DNA of 64,000 nt. Origin: an uncultured Eubacteriales bacterium. Lineage in GTDB: Bacteria > Bacillota > Clostridia > Christensenellales > Aristaeellaceae. Of the stretch, positions 52,611-61,227 are shown piece by piece (positions within the stretch are counted from its first letter, which is position 1; every line of letters starts with the position of its first letter). The position numbers were made by a program, and so were the translations under genes. The notes under the pieces are model-generated. The model searched no databases, was not told where the DNA came from, and saw nothing but the letters and a program-made list of their open reading frames with translations. Location: contig ONJM01000002.1 in NCBI GenBank assembly GCA_900318145.1, positions 248,001-312,000 on the forward strand, written 5' to 3'.

Positions 52611-54194
52611 TCAGATATTCAGCAGATCACTGTACGCTTTCAGTGCTCCGTCCGTGTCGTGGGCAAGAACACGTTTAGCCAGTACCTTGCCAAGCTGCAC
52701 CCCCTCCTGATCAAAACTGTTCAGGTTCCACAGGAATCCCTGGAACATAACCTTGTTCTCAAAATGGGAAAGCAGTGCGCCGAGAGCTTCCGGCGTCAGC
52801 TGATCGCCTACAATGATGCTGGAAGGACGGTTCCCTGCAAAGAACTTGTTCCGGTTTTCATCTTCCTTCCCACAGGCAAACGCCATAATCTGTGCCGCTA
52901 CATTGGCACACAGCTTCTGCTGGCTCGTACTTCCCTGGATGTCCACGTCTGTTTCAATCTGGCTTTTGCGGAATCCGACAAACTGCAGCGGAACGGTATC
53001 CGTCCCCTGGTGCAGCAGCTGATAGAAGGAATGCTGCCCGTTCGTTCCGGGTTCACCGAAAATAACTGGTCCGGTGGGATATCCGACCGGTTCTCCGAAC
53101 CGGTTGACACTCTTGCCGTTCGATTCCATATCAACCTGCTGCAGATGGGCGGGAAAACGGCTCAGTGCCTGGCTGTACGGCAGTACTGCCGTTGCGGGAT
53201 ACCCCAGGATATTCCGTTCGTAAACGCCGATCAGCGCATCCAGCATTGCGGGATTTTTCATCGGATCGGTTTCGGCAGAAAGCTTGTCCTCAGCGGCGGC
53301 ACCCTGCAGAAATCGCTCAAAAATTTCCGGTCCGAACGCCAGTGAAAGCACCGCTCCGCCCACTGCGGACGTGGAGGAATACCGGCCGCCGATGTAATCG
53401 TCCATAAAGAAAGCCGCGAGATAATCGCTGCTGCTGGCCAGCGGTGACGTTTCGCTGGTAACGGCAATCATATGTTTCGAAGCGTCCAGTCCTTTGTTCT
53501 TCAGAGCATCTTTCACGAAAGCTTCGTTTGTCAGTGTCTCCAGTGTTGTTCCGCTTTTGGAAACAAGAACAAAGATCGCTTTTTCCGGATCTGTTCCGTT
53601 CAGTACGCCGGCCGCATCGTCCGGATCAACGTTGCTGATGAACTTTGCTTCCATTTTGAAGAAATTGTTTTTCTTCGCCCAGTTTTCCAGTGCCAGGTAC
53701 ATTGCGCGCGGACCAAGGTCGCTGCCGCCGATGCCGATCTGAACAACGGTCCGGAACTTTTCTCCTTTTTCATTCACGATTTCACCGCTGTGAACTTTCC
53801 TGGCAAAATCGGCAATCTTTTTCTGCTGTTCCAGATAGAATGCGCGTTTGTTTACTCCGTCGCATACTACATCATTTCCCAGCTGGCCGCGGGTCAGCTG
53901 ATGCAGCACAAGTCTTTTTTCACCGGTGTTGATCACTGCGCCGTTGTACAGCTCCTCAAATTTTTCAGCCAGGCAGCATTCCTTTGCCAGCGCGCAGAGC
54001 TGTTCAAGCACCTTTCCGTCCACCTGCTTGGCGGCATAGTTATATGCAAGCCCCGCAGCCATGGGAACCTGGTATTCAGCAACGCGCCGGGCGCCTGCTT
54101 CCCCTGCCATCGCTTCCGTCAGATTTACGGAATAATTTTCTTTTTTCATTGCCTGATACGCCTGCAAGGTATCCAGATTATTCCATTGTGCCAT
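52611..54194 (-). CDS. pgi: Glucose-6-phosphate isomerase
   Basis: Pgi interconverts glucose-6-P and fructose-6-P. The 527 residues are the long form. IGIGGSDLGPRAMYLAL and SKSGTTLETLTNEAF bind the phosphate; GRYSSTSAVGG and the QVDMESNGKS stretch with the catalytic Glu/His region are present. I placed the start at the ATG 54192-54194, eight bases after GGAGG; a TTG two codons earlier is in frame but poorly placed. It is monocistronic with its own promoter. Confidence 0.96.
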   Translation of the reverse strand: MAQWNNLDTLQAYQAMKKENYSVNLTEAMAGEAGARRVAEYQVPMAAGLAYNYAAKQVDGKVLEQLCALAKECCLAEKFEELYNGAVINTGEKRLVLHQLTRGQLGNDVVCDGVNKRAFYLEQQKKIADFARKVHSGEIVNEKGEKFRTVVQIGIGGSDLGPRAMYLALENWAKKNNFFKMEAKFISNVDPDDAAGVLNGTDPEKAIFVLVSKSGTTLETLTNEAFVKDALKNKGLDASKHMIAVTSETSPLASSSDYLAAFFMDDYIGGRYSSTSAVGGAVLSLAFGPEIFERFLQGAAAEDKLSAETDPMKNPAMLDALIGVYERNILGYPATAVLPYSQALSRFPAHLQQVDMESNGKSVNRFGEPVGYPTGPVIFGEPGTNGQHSFYQLLHQGTDTVPLQFVGFRKSQIETDVDIQGSTSQQKLCANVAAQIMAFACGKEDENRNKFFAGNRPSSIIVGDQLTPEALGALLSHFENKVMFQGFLWNLNSFDQEGVQLGKVLAKRVLAHDTDGALKAYSDLLNI

Positions 54195-54227
54195 ATTCAA
54201 AACCTCCGTATTGGTTTTATTATTTAT

Positions 54228-54257
54228 ATTATAACGTGTAAATCCTTTTATTTACAA
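54228..54257 (-). promoter_or_regulatory. Promoter of pgi
   Basis: TTGTAA (54252-54257) and TATAAT (54228-54233) on the minus strand, 18-base spacer, in an AT-rich stretch directly after the rpsI terminator. Confidence 0.7.
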
Positions 54258-54260
54258 TAT

Positions 54261-54304
54261 ATAAAAAACAAAATTCCCGGAAATCGTTTCTGATTTCCGG
54301 GAAT
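54261..54304 (-). terminator. Intrinsic terminator of rplM-rpsI
   Basis: A perfect 13-base stem (ATTCCCGGAAATC with its complement, 54273-54304) around a 6-base loop, followed on the minus strand by a T-rich tract (54261-54272). Confidence 0.9.
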
Positions 54305-54315
54305 GAAAAACGCTG

Positions 54316-54705
54316 TTAACGTTTGCTGAACTGGGGAGCGCGGCGTGCAGCTTTGAGGCCATACTTTTTGCGTTCCTTCATTCTGGGATCGCGTGTCAGC
54401 AGGCCCGCTTTTTTGAGTGTTCCGCGCAGTTCCGGATCAGCTTTGCACAGAGCGCGGCTGATGCCGTGGCGGATAGCTCCGGCCTGGCCTGTAAGTCCGC
54501 CGCCGCGAACGTTCACCATTACATCGTAATTACCGACGTTGGTCAGATTCATGGGCTGACGAACTGTCATTTTCAGTGTTTCAAGTCCAAAATAATTGTC
54601 AATATCGCGCTTGTTGATCACAATTTTGCCATCGCCGGATACCAGACGGACGCGGGCAACGGCTTTCTTGCGGCGGCCAACAGCACTGTATTCTCCCTTA
54701 GCCAT
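54316..54705 (-). CDS. rpsI: 30S ribosomal protein S9
   Basis: S9 (129 residues) ends with the conserved basic tail RAPQFSKR, whose last Arg reaches the P-site t[16 protein letters not shown] near the N-terminus and [17 protein letters not shown] are family motifs. It starts with ATG after AAGGAG and follows rplM by 23 bases, the universal L13-S9 pair. Confidence 0.98.
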   Translation of the reverse strand: MAKGEYSAVGRRKKAVARVRLVSGDGKIVINKRDIDNYFGLETLKMTVRQPMNLTNVGNYDVMVNVRGGGLTGQAGAIRHGISRALCKADPELRGTLKKAGLLTRDPRMKERKKYGLKAARRAPQFSKR

Positions 54706-54728
54706 TCCTGTTTACTCCTTTCCGCGTC

Positions 54729-55160
54729 TTACTTCAGGCTGAGCACTTCAGGCTTCTGAGCAGCCTGATCGTGTTCCGCTCCGGCATAAATCTTAAGCTT
54801 TTTCGCCATCTGGCGTCCCAGCGGACCCTTGGGAAGCATGCCGACAACCGCATGACGTACTGCAAACTCGGGTTTTTCAGCCATCAGCTTGCGGTATTTC
54901 GTCTCCTTCAGTCCTCCGGCGTAACCGCTGTGATGGTAGTACACCTTCTGATCCAGCTTTTTCCCGGTCAGCACAGCTTTGGATGCATTGATAATGATTA
55001 CGTAATCTCCGGTATCCATGTTGGGTGTATAAATGGGCTTGTTCTTGCCGCGAAGAATATTCGCAACCTGGCTTGCCAGGCGTCCAAGCACCATTCCATC
55101 TGCATCAACGACATACCATTTGCGTTCGATGTCTGCAGTTTTCGGAATAAAAGTTTTCAA
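54729..55160 (-). CDS. rplM: 50S ribosomal protein L13
   Basis: L13 (143 residues) is an early-assembly large subunit protein. The [19 protein letters not shown] start and [13 protein letters not shown] motif are diagnostic. The start codon is TTG (55158-55160), eight bases after AGGAGG; no in-frame ATG aligns with the family N-terminus. It is first in the rplM-rpsI operon, behind a leader of about 100 bases. Confidence 0.97.
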   Translation of the reverse strand: MKTFIPKTADIERKWYVVDADGMVLGRLASQVANILRGKNKPIYTPNMDTGDYVIIINASKAVLTGKKLDQKVYYHHSGYAGGLKETKYRKLMAEKPEFAVRHAVVGMLPKGPLGRQMAKKLKIYAGAEHDQAAQKPEVLSLK

Positions 55161-55262
55161 GGGTTATTCCTCCTGTGAGTAGTGGTCGGTGTCCCTTCAT
55201 GATGGTCGCATGCGGGACCAGTTTCAAGAGCTACCGGGGCTAGCGGAGCTTTTGATGCCAAC
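55161..55262 (-). ncRNA. Structured rplM leader, candidate L13 autoregulatory leader
   Basis: Between the probable transcription start and the L13 ribosome binding site, two hairpins are visible on the minus strand. One is GCTA/TAGC around a GC-rich loop (about 55229-55250). The other is TGGTC/GACCA around a GCATGC-containing loop (55203-55220). Firmicutes carry an L13 leader motif at this position; whether this one matches its covariance model was not tested. Confidence 0.5.
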
Positions 55263-55266
55263 GAAA

Positions 55267-55295
55267 ATAATACCTCAAACATGTTGTCAAGTCAA
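55267..55295 (-). promoter_or_regulatory. Promoter of rplM-rpsI
   Basis: TTGACT (55290-55295) and TATTAT (55267-55272) on the minus strand, 17-base spacer. An overlapping second TTGACA is only 12 bases from the -10 and so is unlikely to serve. Confidence 0.75.
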
Positions 55296-55332
55296 GTGTT
55301 TTCTTTGTGTTTTCATATGTTGTCACGTGTAT

Positions 55333-56640
55333 TCACAGTTCGGTGGCAATTCTGTTTTTCCGGAGTCCTTTCGGATAGTGGTTTTTGACGCTGCTGCCGT
55401 TTCCTTTTCCCCATCCAAGCCGCAAACCCTTGTACTGCATCAGGGTCCATCCTTTTATCCGGCCTTCGGATTCAAGCCCCGCGATATATTCCGGAACTTT
55501 TTCAGTCGGCAGTTCAGTCACAGGTGCAGTACCGGAGCGCGGGCAAAGCGCGGCTGCATGATCGGGAATCAGGACATTTCCCCTGCATTCCGCAAGATGC
55601 AGTCCTGTCCGCAGAACTCTGATCCCTTTCAGTTCAGGACACTCATCAATATAAACAAGTGTATTCCCGAATTTACGATTCGGAACGCGCAGGTCCGGAA
55701 ACAGTTTTCTGAATGTCTGCAGTTCCTCTTTCGAAGGAACAGGTAAAGTACATTGCATGAAAGATGCTGCAGCGGAACCGCTCTTTCTCAGTTTTGCGGT
55801 AAACTGTCCTTCCCCTTTTATCCTGTGCGGAAGACAGAGAAACCGGCCGTTAAACCCTTCTGCTCCGGAAAGCAGGAACGGTTCCGGACTGAATTCAGGA
55901 AATGTACGCAGAAACCATGCTACGTTTTCTTCGTTTTCTTCCGGATTATATGTGCATGTTGAATATACAAGTCTCCCGCCGGGTTTTACGAACCTGGCTG
56001 CGTTTTTCAGTATTTCCCGCTGTCTCTCGGCACATCCGGATGCTTTTCCCGGACTCCATTCGTTTCTTGTATCCGGTTCACGGCGGAACATTCCCTCACC
56101 CGAACAGGGTGCGTCAACAAGTACACCGTCAAAAAAATTTTCCCATGTATCAGGTATTTTTTCCGGCATACAACTGATAACAATACTGTTTGCGATTCCG
56201 ATTCTTTCAATGTTCCGGTTCAGAATCAGGGCGCGTTTCGGAACAGGATCGTTGCAGACAATAAGACCTTCACCATGAAGCTTCAGGGCCATCTGCGTTG
56301 CTTTTCCGCCGGGTGCCGCGCAAAGATCCAGTATTTTTTCCCCAGGTCTGACATCCATTGCTTCAGCAGGAATCATCGCTGCGGGTTCCTGCAGATAAAA
56401 TGCACCGGCCTCATGAAAAACAGTAGAGCCGGCAGCGCTGTCCGCCGGCAGGAGATATCCGTCTTCCGTCCATGGAATCCGCATTTCCTGTTTAATTGTT
56501 TCAGAACCGGGAAAGACTTTTTCCGGGTTCAGCCGGATTCCGCGGACCGGCGGCAATTCCAGCGCATGTAAAAAAGCCGGCAGCTCGTTTCCCAGCTGTC
56601 GGGACATCCTTTCAGCAAAGGCAGCCGGCAGTGCGGTCAT
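55333..56640 (-). CDS. RsmB/RsmF-family rRNA (cytosine-C5) methyltransferase
   Basis: A 435-residue m5C RNA methyltransferase of the RsmF/NOP2 group. LDLCAAPGGKATQMA is the SAM loop. VDAPCSGEGMFRRE and STCTYNPEENEE carry the two cysteines of the catalytic mechanism. The C-terminal 130 residues form the RsmF-type PUA-like extension (KGWTLMQYKGLRLGWGKGNG). The 16S or 23S target is not readable. The start at 56640 overlaps the upstream ATPase stop (ATGA). It is the last gene of the cdaA operon. Confidence 0.92.
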   Translation of the reverse strand: MTALPAAFAERMSRQLGNELPAFLHALELPPVRGIRLNPEKVFPGSETIKQEMRIPWTEDGYLLPADSAAGSTVFHEAGAFYLQEPAAMIPAEAMDVRPGEKILDLCAAPGGKATQMALKLHGEGLIVCNDPVPKRALILNRNIERIGIANSIVISCMPEKIPDTWENFFDGVLVDAPCSGEGMFRREPDTRNEWSPGKASGCAERQREILKNAARFVKPGGRLVYSTCTYNPEENEENVAWFLRTFPEFSPEPFLLSGAEGFNGRFLCLPHRIKGEGQFTAKLRKSGSAAASFMQCTLPVPSKEELQTFRKLFPDLRVPNRKFGNTLVYIDECPELKGIRVLRTGLHLAECRGNVLIPDHAAALCPRSGTAPVTELPTEKVPEYIAGLESEGRIKGWTLMQYKGLRLGWGKGNGSSVKNHYPKGLRKNRIATEL

Positions 56641-57326
56641 TCCTGCTCCACCATCCATTCCGGGACCATATATCTTTCAATGTTGAGCGTGGGAGTATTC
56701 AGACGGCATTGACGCAGAACCGCTTCTTTTCCGGATGTGTATATAGTGCTGATACCCATGCGTTCCGCGCATTCAGCAACGATTTTCTCACCATTTTCAA
56801 CCATTTCACACGTTGTCTGCTCAGCAAGGTTGGTGTTGTTGATCATCATGTCGATCTTCAGTCTTCCCCTGTTTTCGATCCGTTTCGCCAGATCCGCAAT
56901 ATCGTCCACGCTTTGCGTAAGAGGGCGCATGCAGTTTACAACCAGGATTGCAGCGGTATCGTTTCTGTAACGCATAAAGGAAGGAAAATATCTCCCGAGC
57001 GCGGCAGCACCCGTATCGTCTCCTCCCACATCAAATATAACACGATCCTGAGGAATCTCAAAGACGCTCTGTATTTCCGCCGGAAGCGCCGGAATATCCA
57101 CCGTAGTCATGGCATATGTAGGCATCAGCACGCGAACTCCGGCCTGTCTCAGCGTTTCGGCTTTTTCTCCCGTCCTGAAATAAGGATTGACGATATCAAG
57201 ATCCACAAGCGTCGTCTTTTCAGTTTCAGCAGCGCGCAGCGCAAGATTCAGGGATATTTCCGTTTTGCCGCTTCCATAATTTCCCGTAATAACAAGGAAC
57301 CGGTGGTTTCTTAAAATATTTGTCAT
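56637..57326 (-). CDS. P-loop ATPase of the MinD/ParA/CobQ type, function unknown
   Basis: A 229-residue SIMIBI-class ATPase. The P-loop ITGNYGSGKTEISLNLAL (about residues 12-29) lacks the deviant KGG signature Lys typical of ParA/MinD. LVDLDIVNPYFR is the switch I region, and VIFDVGGDDTGAAALG the Walker B/switch II. It resembles stand-alone CobQ/MinD-type ATPases seen in Clostridia, sometimes near oxidoreductases. The start at 57326 overlaps the upstream stop (ATGA) and Met is at the family N-terminus. It sits between an unknown membrane protein and rsmF downstream of cdaA. Confidence 0.75.
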   Translation of the reverse strand: MTNILRNHRFLVITGNYGSGKTEISLNLALRAAETEKTTLVDLDIVNPYFRTGEKAETLRQAGVRVLMPTYAMTTVDIPALPAEIQSVFEIPQDRVIFDVGGDDTGAAALGRYFPSFMRYRNDTAAILVVNCMRPLTQSVDDIADLAKRIENRGRLKIDMMINNTNLAEQTTCEMVENGEKIVAECAERMGISTIYTSGKEAVLRQCRLNTPTLNIERYMVPEWMVEQE

Positions 57327-58027
57327 GAATCCTGTTCCCTGCTTTCTTTCCATTTTTCCGGATATACCGGCGCATGGTATGCTTCCTTCTGATCCATCAT
57401 TGGCTTCGGAGCGTAATAATGATAATCTTCCTCGTCGTCTGAATCCCCAAGCAGACTGACAAGGCGGTTCCGGCGCCTTTTGATCCGGCTTCTGTCCGGG
57501 TTATCCGGACTGTCCGTTACGGCATCGATGGCTTCAGGCCTCCTGTAGGGACTGTCTGCCGGAACTGAGTATCCTGCTTTTGTTATTTCAGCCGGAATCT
57601 GTTCTTCCTCTTCCGCATATATCTCTTTTCCCCGCCATCTGAACAGATCGTCCTGATCCTCCTGAACAGCAGCTTCCTCCGGCTGCTTCTTCGATGTTTC
57701 AAAATACCGTTTTTCCTGTTCGGGCCGGCGATTTTCCTCTGTTCCGCAGTCCGGCGCGGATTCTTCTGATGCTTCGCTTCTGTCCGCCTTCAGCCGTCGG
57801 AAAAAAGTCTTCCATACTTTGTAAGGTTCCCAGCGAAACAGATAGACGGCAAAATCCACTGCCAGACCGGCAGCGCAAAGAATCACGGCAATCATAATCC
57901 AGTTTTTTCCAATGAACTGAAGGAAGGATTCCCCTCCTTTTTCCGTCAGTGCGGACCAGATAACGGATGTTACCGCCTGGAGCCAGCCGAGCAGAATACT
58001 GAAAAGTGTATTAGCAAAGCTTCCCAT
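57323..58027 (-). CDS. Unknown membrane protein with long acidic cytoplasmic tail
   Basis: I do not recognise this 234-residue protein. A hydrophobic N-terminus (about 5-25) and a clear transmembrane helix (about 43-67, NWIMIAVILCAAGLAVDFAVYLF) precede a tail of about 165 charged, low-complexity residues with many Glu, Asp and Arg. A basic patch (SRIKRRRNRLVSLLG) lies near residue 180. It begins 12 bases after cdaR and overlaps the downstream ATPase gene by four bases, so all are likely one transcript. Its place suggests a link to envelope or c-di-AMP signalling, but nothing in its sequence shows that. Confidence 0.7.
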   Translation of the reverse strand: MGSFANTLFSILLGWLQAVTSVIWSALTEKGGESFLQFIGKNWIMIAVILCAAGLAVDFAVYLFRWEPYKVWKTFFRRLKADRSEASEESAPDCGTEENRRPEQEKRYFETSKKQPEEAAVQEDQDDLFRWRGKEIYAEEEEQIPAEITKAGYSVPADSPYRRPEAIDAVTDSPDNPDRSRIKRRRNRLVSLLGDSDDEEDYHYYAPKPMMDQKEAYHAPVYPEKWKESREQDS

Positions 58028-58039
58028 ACGTGATTCCTC

Positions 58040-59113
58040 TTATTCTTCCGCCTTTTCAACCTCAACGGTGACAATCACCGTATCATTCGAAAGAATCGCG
58101 TCTTCGGAAGGTTTCTGTACCTTAATGTTGAAAACAGAAGTTCCCTCTTCAAGATTCTGGAGGTTCACGGTGGTCGGATCAAGCGGAAGTCCGTCCAGCT
58201 GTTCCAGCGCTTCCCTTTTTGCTGCAACCCGTATCGTTTCCGGACTGTATTTTACAGATGCAATTTTGTAGCCTTCACGGACTTCTCCCTGAAAATCCAC
58301 CTGTTCACTGATCTGGAATGATTTAGTAGGTAGCGGACTGACTTCGATCAGCACAGTGTCGATAGCGAGGGACTCTGTTGTAATGCCAAGCAGCGGACTT
58401 TCCACCGCCTCGCCTGACCTGTCAAAAAGGACAATTTCCCCTGTAGTCCAGATCGTCTCTTCCGACCAGTCCAGTGTTTCAGGATCAAGAAAAACCTTTG
58501 CTCTGGAAATCGTCTGCGCAAGTGATCTCGGCCCGTTAATGGACACCAGCGCGGGATCCACGGACGGACTTGGAATATACCAGTCCTTATACCATCCGTT
58601 CTGATAATCTCCCGTTACTGATACCGATACGGGAATCCGCTGGCGCACAATATACTCTTCAACATCCACATTCAGTACGGAAGGAACCGTATTGGTCACT
58701 TTACCGTATGTATTGCTGGCCGTGCTCTGTATTTTCAGTTCCTGAATTCCGGTACCGTTGATTCTTGAAAGGTCGACCCGAAGATTGTATACGGATGTGT
58801 CCGCAGTTTCATACTGCTTCTGCGGTACTGCGGCTGTGACTGAAACATTTGAAAGCATTTCATCCAGATCGCTTACAACGATAAAGCCGTTTCGGCGCAG
58901 TGTTTCTGCTCCGTTAACGGAAATGTTCACATTCTGCCATGTTCTGTCACGTGTCAGCGAGGAATCCTGTGAAATCAGTCCTGCCCAAAGAACGACAGAG
59001 ATAAGAAGCGCAATCAGCTTTGCCGGACCGTTATGAAAAAGAATATGATGCAGCATTTTTTTCATGATGCCGCCGAATTCTTTCGCTCTGGCGGAAAAGG
59101 GTTTCTTACTCAT
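58040..59113 (-). CDS. cdaR: YbbR-domain protein, CdaR-type regulator of CdaA
   Basis: A 357-residue protein with one N-terminal transmembrane helix (about 30-47, LIALLISVVLWAGLIS) and an extracytoplasmic region of YbbR repeats. PVSVSVTGDYQNGWY and FQGEVREGYKIASVKYSPETIRVAA are typical. CdaR binds and regulates the diadenylate cyclase CdaA. Here it directly follows cdaA; ATG at 59113 overlaps the cdaA stop by eight bases with GGGAGG upstream. The usual third gene, glmM, is not here. Confidence 0.9.
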   Translation of the reverse strand: MSKKPFSARAKEFGGIMKKMLHHILFHNGPAKLIALLISVVLWAGLISQDSSLTRDRTWQNVNISVNGAETLRRNGFIVVSDLDEMLSNVSVTAAVPQKQYETADTSVYNLRVDLSRINGTGIQELKIQSTASNTYGKVTNTVPSVLNVDVEEYIVRQRIPVSVSVTGDYQNGWYKDWYIPSPSVDPALVSINGPRSLAQTISRAKVFLDPETLDWSEETIWTTGEIVLFDRSGEAVESPLLGITTESLAIDTVLIEVSPLPTKSFQISEQVDFQGEVREGYKIASVKYSPETIRVAAKREALEQLDGLPLDPTTVNLQNLEEGTSVFNIKVQKPSEDAILSNDTVIVTVEVEKAEE

Positions 59114-59969
59114 CTTTTTCGCCTCCCGCATTCTCTTTCATAAATTTAATCCATGAAAGAATGCCGGGATTACCCGTTCTGTAAATTTCACCCAGTATTT
59201 CTTCCAGTGCCTTCACAGTAAGCGGGCGGGTAAGCGCCCCGTCTCTCGCAAGGCTTACAATTCCTGTTTCTTCAGATACAACCAGAACGATGGCATCTGT
59301 ATTTTCGCTGATGCCGACGGCGGCACGGTGCCTGGTTCCGAGCTCACGGCTCACGCCGCTCGCTTCCGCCAGCGGAAGAATACACGCGGCGGCAGCGACT
59401 TCCCTGTCGCGGATTACGACGGCGCCGTCATGCAGAGGCGTATTCGGTTCAAAAATGTTTTCCAGAAGCGGAGCTGAAATAACAGCGTTCAGCCGCGTTC
59501 CCGTCTCCACGACATCCTGCAGTCCTGTCTGCTGTTCAAATACGATCAGTGCACCGACGCGGCGTTTGCTCAGGTCCATAATGGTCTGTATAATTTCGGC
59601 AATTATCGTATCTCTGTCTACGTCCAGTCCCTTTCTCGCTCCTTTTCTGAATACCCGGCTTCTCCCCATGCGTTCAAGCGCTTTCCGGAATTCCGGCTGA
59701 AAAAGAACCACAAGAACAATCGCACCGTTCTGCAGAATTGCAGTCAGCAGCCAGTTCAGACTGATAAAACCGAGGAGGTTGCTTAACAGCGCAATGATAA
59801 TAAGCAGGAAAAGACCTTTCAGCAGTGCGCTGCCGCGCGTATGCCGTGTCAGCAGCAAAAGCTCATAAATAATCACCGCCACAATCAGAATATCAATCAT
59901 GTCGGTGATCCTGATGCGGTGAGTCAGATTCCAGACCATGTTCCGAAGCGTACTCATGATATCGTTCAT
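59106..59969 (-). CDS. cdaA: Diadenylate cyclase CdaA
   Basis: CdaA makes cyclic di-AMP from two ATP. The 287 residues have three N-terminal transmembrane helices (about 22-40, 45-65, 70-88), then the DAC domain. Its motifs are LHDGAVV (DGA at 181-183) and TRHRAA (RHR at 213-215), both intact, so activity is expected. GGGAGGTGAG precedes the ATG. It is the first gene of cdaA-cdaR-membrane protein-ATPase-rsmF. c-di-AMP in Firmicutes controls potassium and osmolyte transport and cell-wall balance. Confidence 0.96.
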   Translation of the reverse strand: MNDIMSTLRNMVWNLTHRIRITDMIDILIVAVIIYELLLLTRHTRGSALLKGLFLLIIIALLSNLLGFISLNWLLTAILQNGAIVLVVLFQPEFRKALERMGRSRVFRKGARKGLDVDRDTIIAEIIQTIMDLSKRRVGALIVFEQQTGLQDVVETGTRLNAVISAPLLENIFEPNTPLHDGAVVIRDREVAAAACILPLAEASGVSRELGTRHRAAVGISENTDAIVLVVSEETGIVSLARDGALTRPLTVKALEEILGEIYRTGNPGILSWIKFMKENAGGEKDE

Positions 59970-59998
59970 CTGCTCACCTCCCTTTCCGTTTCCCGTTT

Positions 59999-60027
59999 AT
60001 TATACATGAGCCGTCTTTAAAATGAAA
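59999..60027 (-). promoter_or_regulatory. Promoter of the cdaA operon
   Basis: TATAAT (59999-60004) preceded by TG on the minus strand, with a weak -35 TTTCAT (60022-60027) at 17 bases. No terminator for the upstream SH3 gene is obvious in 60000-60075. Confidence 0.5.
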
Positions 60028-60075
60028 GAAGGATTTTCATCTTTTTTTCATAGTTCTGAAACAAATCATGTTTAT

Positions 60076-61011
60076 CTATTTCGTTCTGATAAACTGGTTC
60101 ATCATATATCCGTAGGTTCCGTATATTTTTATAAAAGACCATTCTTTCCCGGGTGTAAGTATAGTAAGAGGAGTTCCGGGAGCGTATGAATTGATAATAC
60201 CGTAGTTCTTTCCAGGGCCGCTTCGGAGGTATACATTTTTCCCGTTGTAGCTGATTACGTAACTGGACCCGGTTGGCGGATCAAAAGGATCAGGCTTCGT
60301 TTTGCTCAGAAATTCAGTCATCATGTATCCGGTTTTTCCGTCGATGGAAATCCGGCTCCATACCGGTCCCGGTGTAATCATTCCGGCTTTGGTCCCGACT
60401 TCGTAAAACCCGATGACATTGTTGCTTTTCACAGGGCTTGACCGCAGATTCACGCCGCGTCCGTTCGTACTGACCACATATACGTTATACAGGACCGGTC
60501 CGACAGGAGCAGATCCCGGATCAGTGGCTGTCAGGAATTTCGTCATCATGTATCCGGTATATGAACCGATATTGATTTTACAGAATGTACCCAGCTTATC
60601 CACAATCGTACATTTCGTTCCCGGCGCGTAGGACGCGATGACACTGTACTTCGTGCCGTTTCCTGAACGAAGCCGGACATTTAGGCCGTTCTCACTGGTA
60701 ACCCAGGCATCTCCGCCGATTACAAGGTCATCGCCGCTGATCTTCAGATAAGTGCCCAGCATGTATCCCTGCAGTCCGTCCGGCGCGGTTACTTCATACC
60801 AGGCGCCGCTCTGCCCGTTGATTTTGACGACCGTGCCTGTCGGATAACTCGCGATCCGCTGCCCGCTGTAGGTAGGAGCGCTGCGCAGATTCAGCCATCC
60901 GCCTCGGACTGTCCCGGTTTTCTCCGCAATGGCTGTGCCGCAGAGAACAGTATATATCATCACAGCAGACAAAAACAAAACCCGGAGTCTGTGTTTTTTT
61001 CTGTGCTCCAT
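60076..61011 (-). CDS. Exported protein with four SH3b repeats
   Basis: A 311-residue protein with an N-terminal signal or anchor (basic MEHRKKHRLR, then LFLSAVMIYTVLCGTAIA). The rest is four bacterial SH3 domains, each shaped like NLRSAP...GTVV...GYM. Repeat starts fall at about 36, 110, 187 and 256. No enzymatic domain is present, so the protein is likely a cell-wall binding or sensing module. Length 311 gives one SH3 domain per roughly 72 residues. It has its own promoter at 61059. Confidence 0.82.
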   Translation of the reverse strand: MEHRKKHRLRVLFLSAVMIYTVLCGTAIAEKTGTVRGGWLNLRSAPTYSGQRIASYPTGTVVKINGQSGAWYEVTAPDGLQGYMLGTYLKISGDDLVIGGDAWVTSENGLNVRLRSGNGTKYSVIASYAPGTKCTIVDKLGTFCKINIGSYTGYMMTKFLTATDPGSAPVGPVLYNVYVVSTNGRGVNLRSSPVKSNNVIGFYEVGTKAGMITPGPVWSRISIDGKTGYMMTEFLSKTKPDPFDPPTGSSYVISYNGKNVYLRSGPGKNYGIINSYAPGTPLTILTPGKEWSFIKIYGTYGYMMNQFIRTK

Positions 61012-61058
61012 CTCTCTATCATTCTCCTTCTTCCGGAAGCGGCGTCTTCTATGTTTAT

Positions 61059-61088
61059 ATTCTACATGCTTTTGTTGTTTCTTGGCAA
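61059..61088 (-). promoter_or_regulatory. Promoter of the four-SH3b protein
   Basis: TTGCCA (61083-61088) and TAGAAT (61059-61064) on the minus strand, 18-base spacer. The rest of 61012-61227 holds only the rpsT terminator. Confidence 0.55.
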
Positions 61089-61171
61089 TTTCATTTTCGT
61101 GAATTTCTGTTTAAGGGGATTCATAAAATTTTTAACGGATTGAATTAGCACGGATCATTTCACAGGCTCGG

Positions 61172-61210
61172 ACAAAAAGAAAAACCCCTTCCGATCCTGA
61201 AAGGAGTTTA
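61172..61210 (-). terminator. Intrinsic terminator of rpsT
   Basis: A stem AACTCCTTTC/GGAAGGGGTT (with G-U pairs) around an AGGATC loop, followed by TTTTTCTTTTT on the minus strand. Confidence 0.75.
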
Positions 61211-61227
61211 TCAAACGCGAAATTCGC

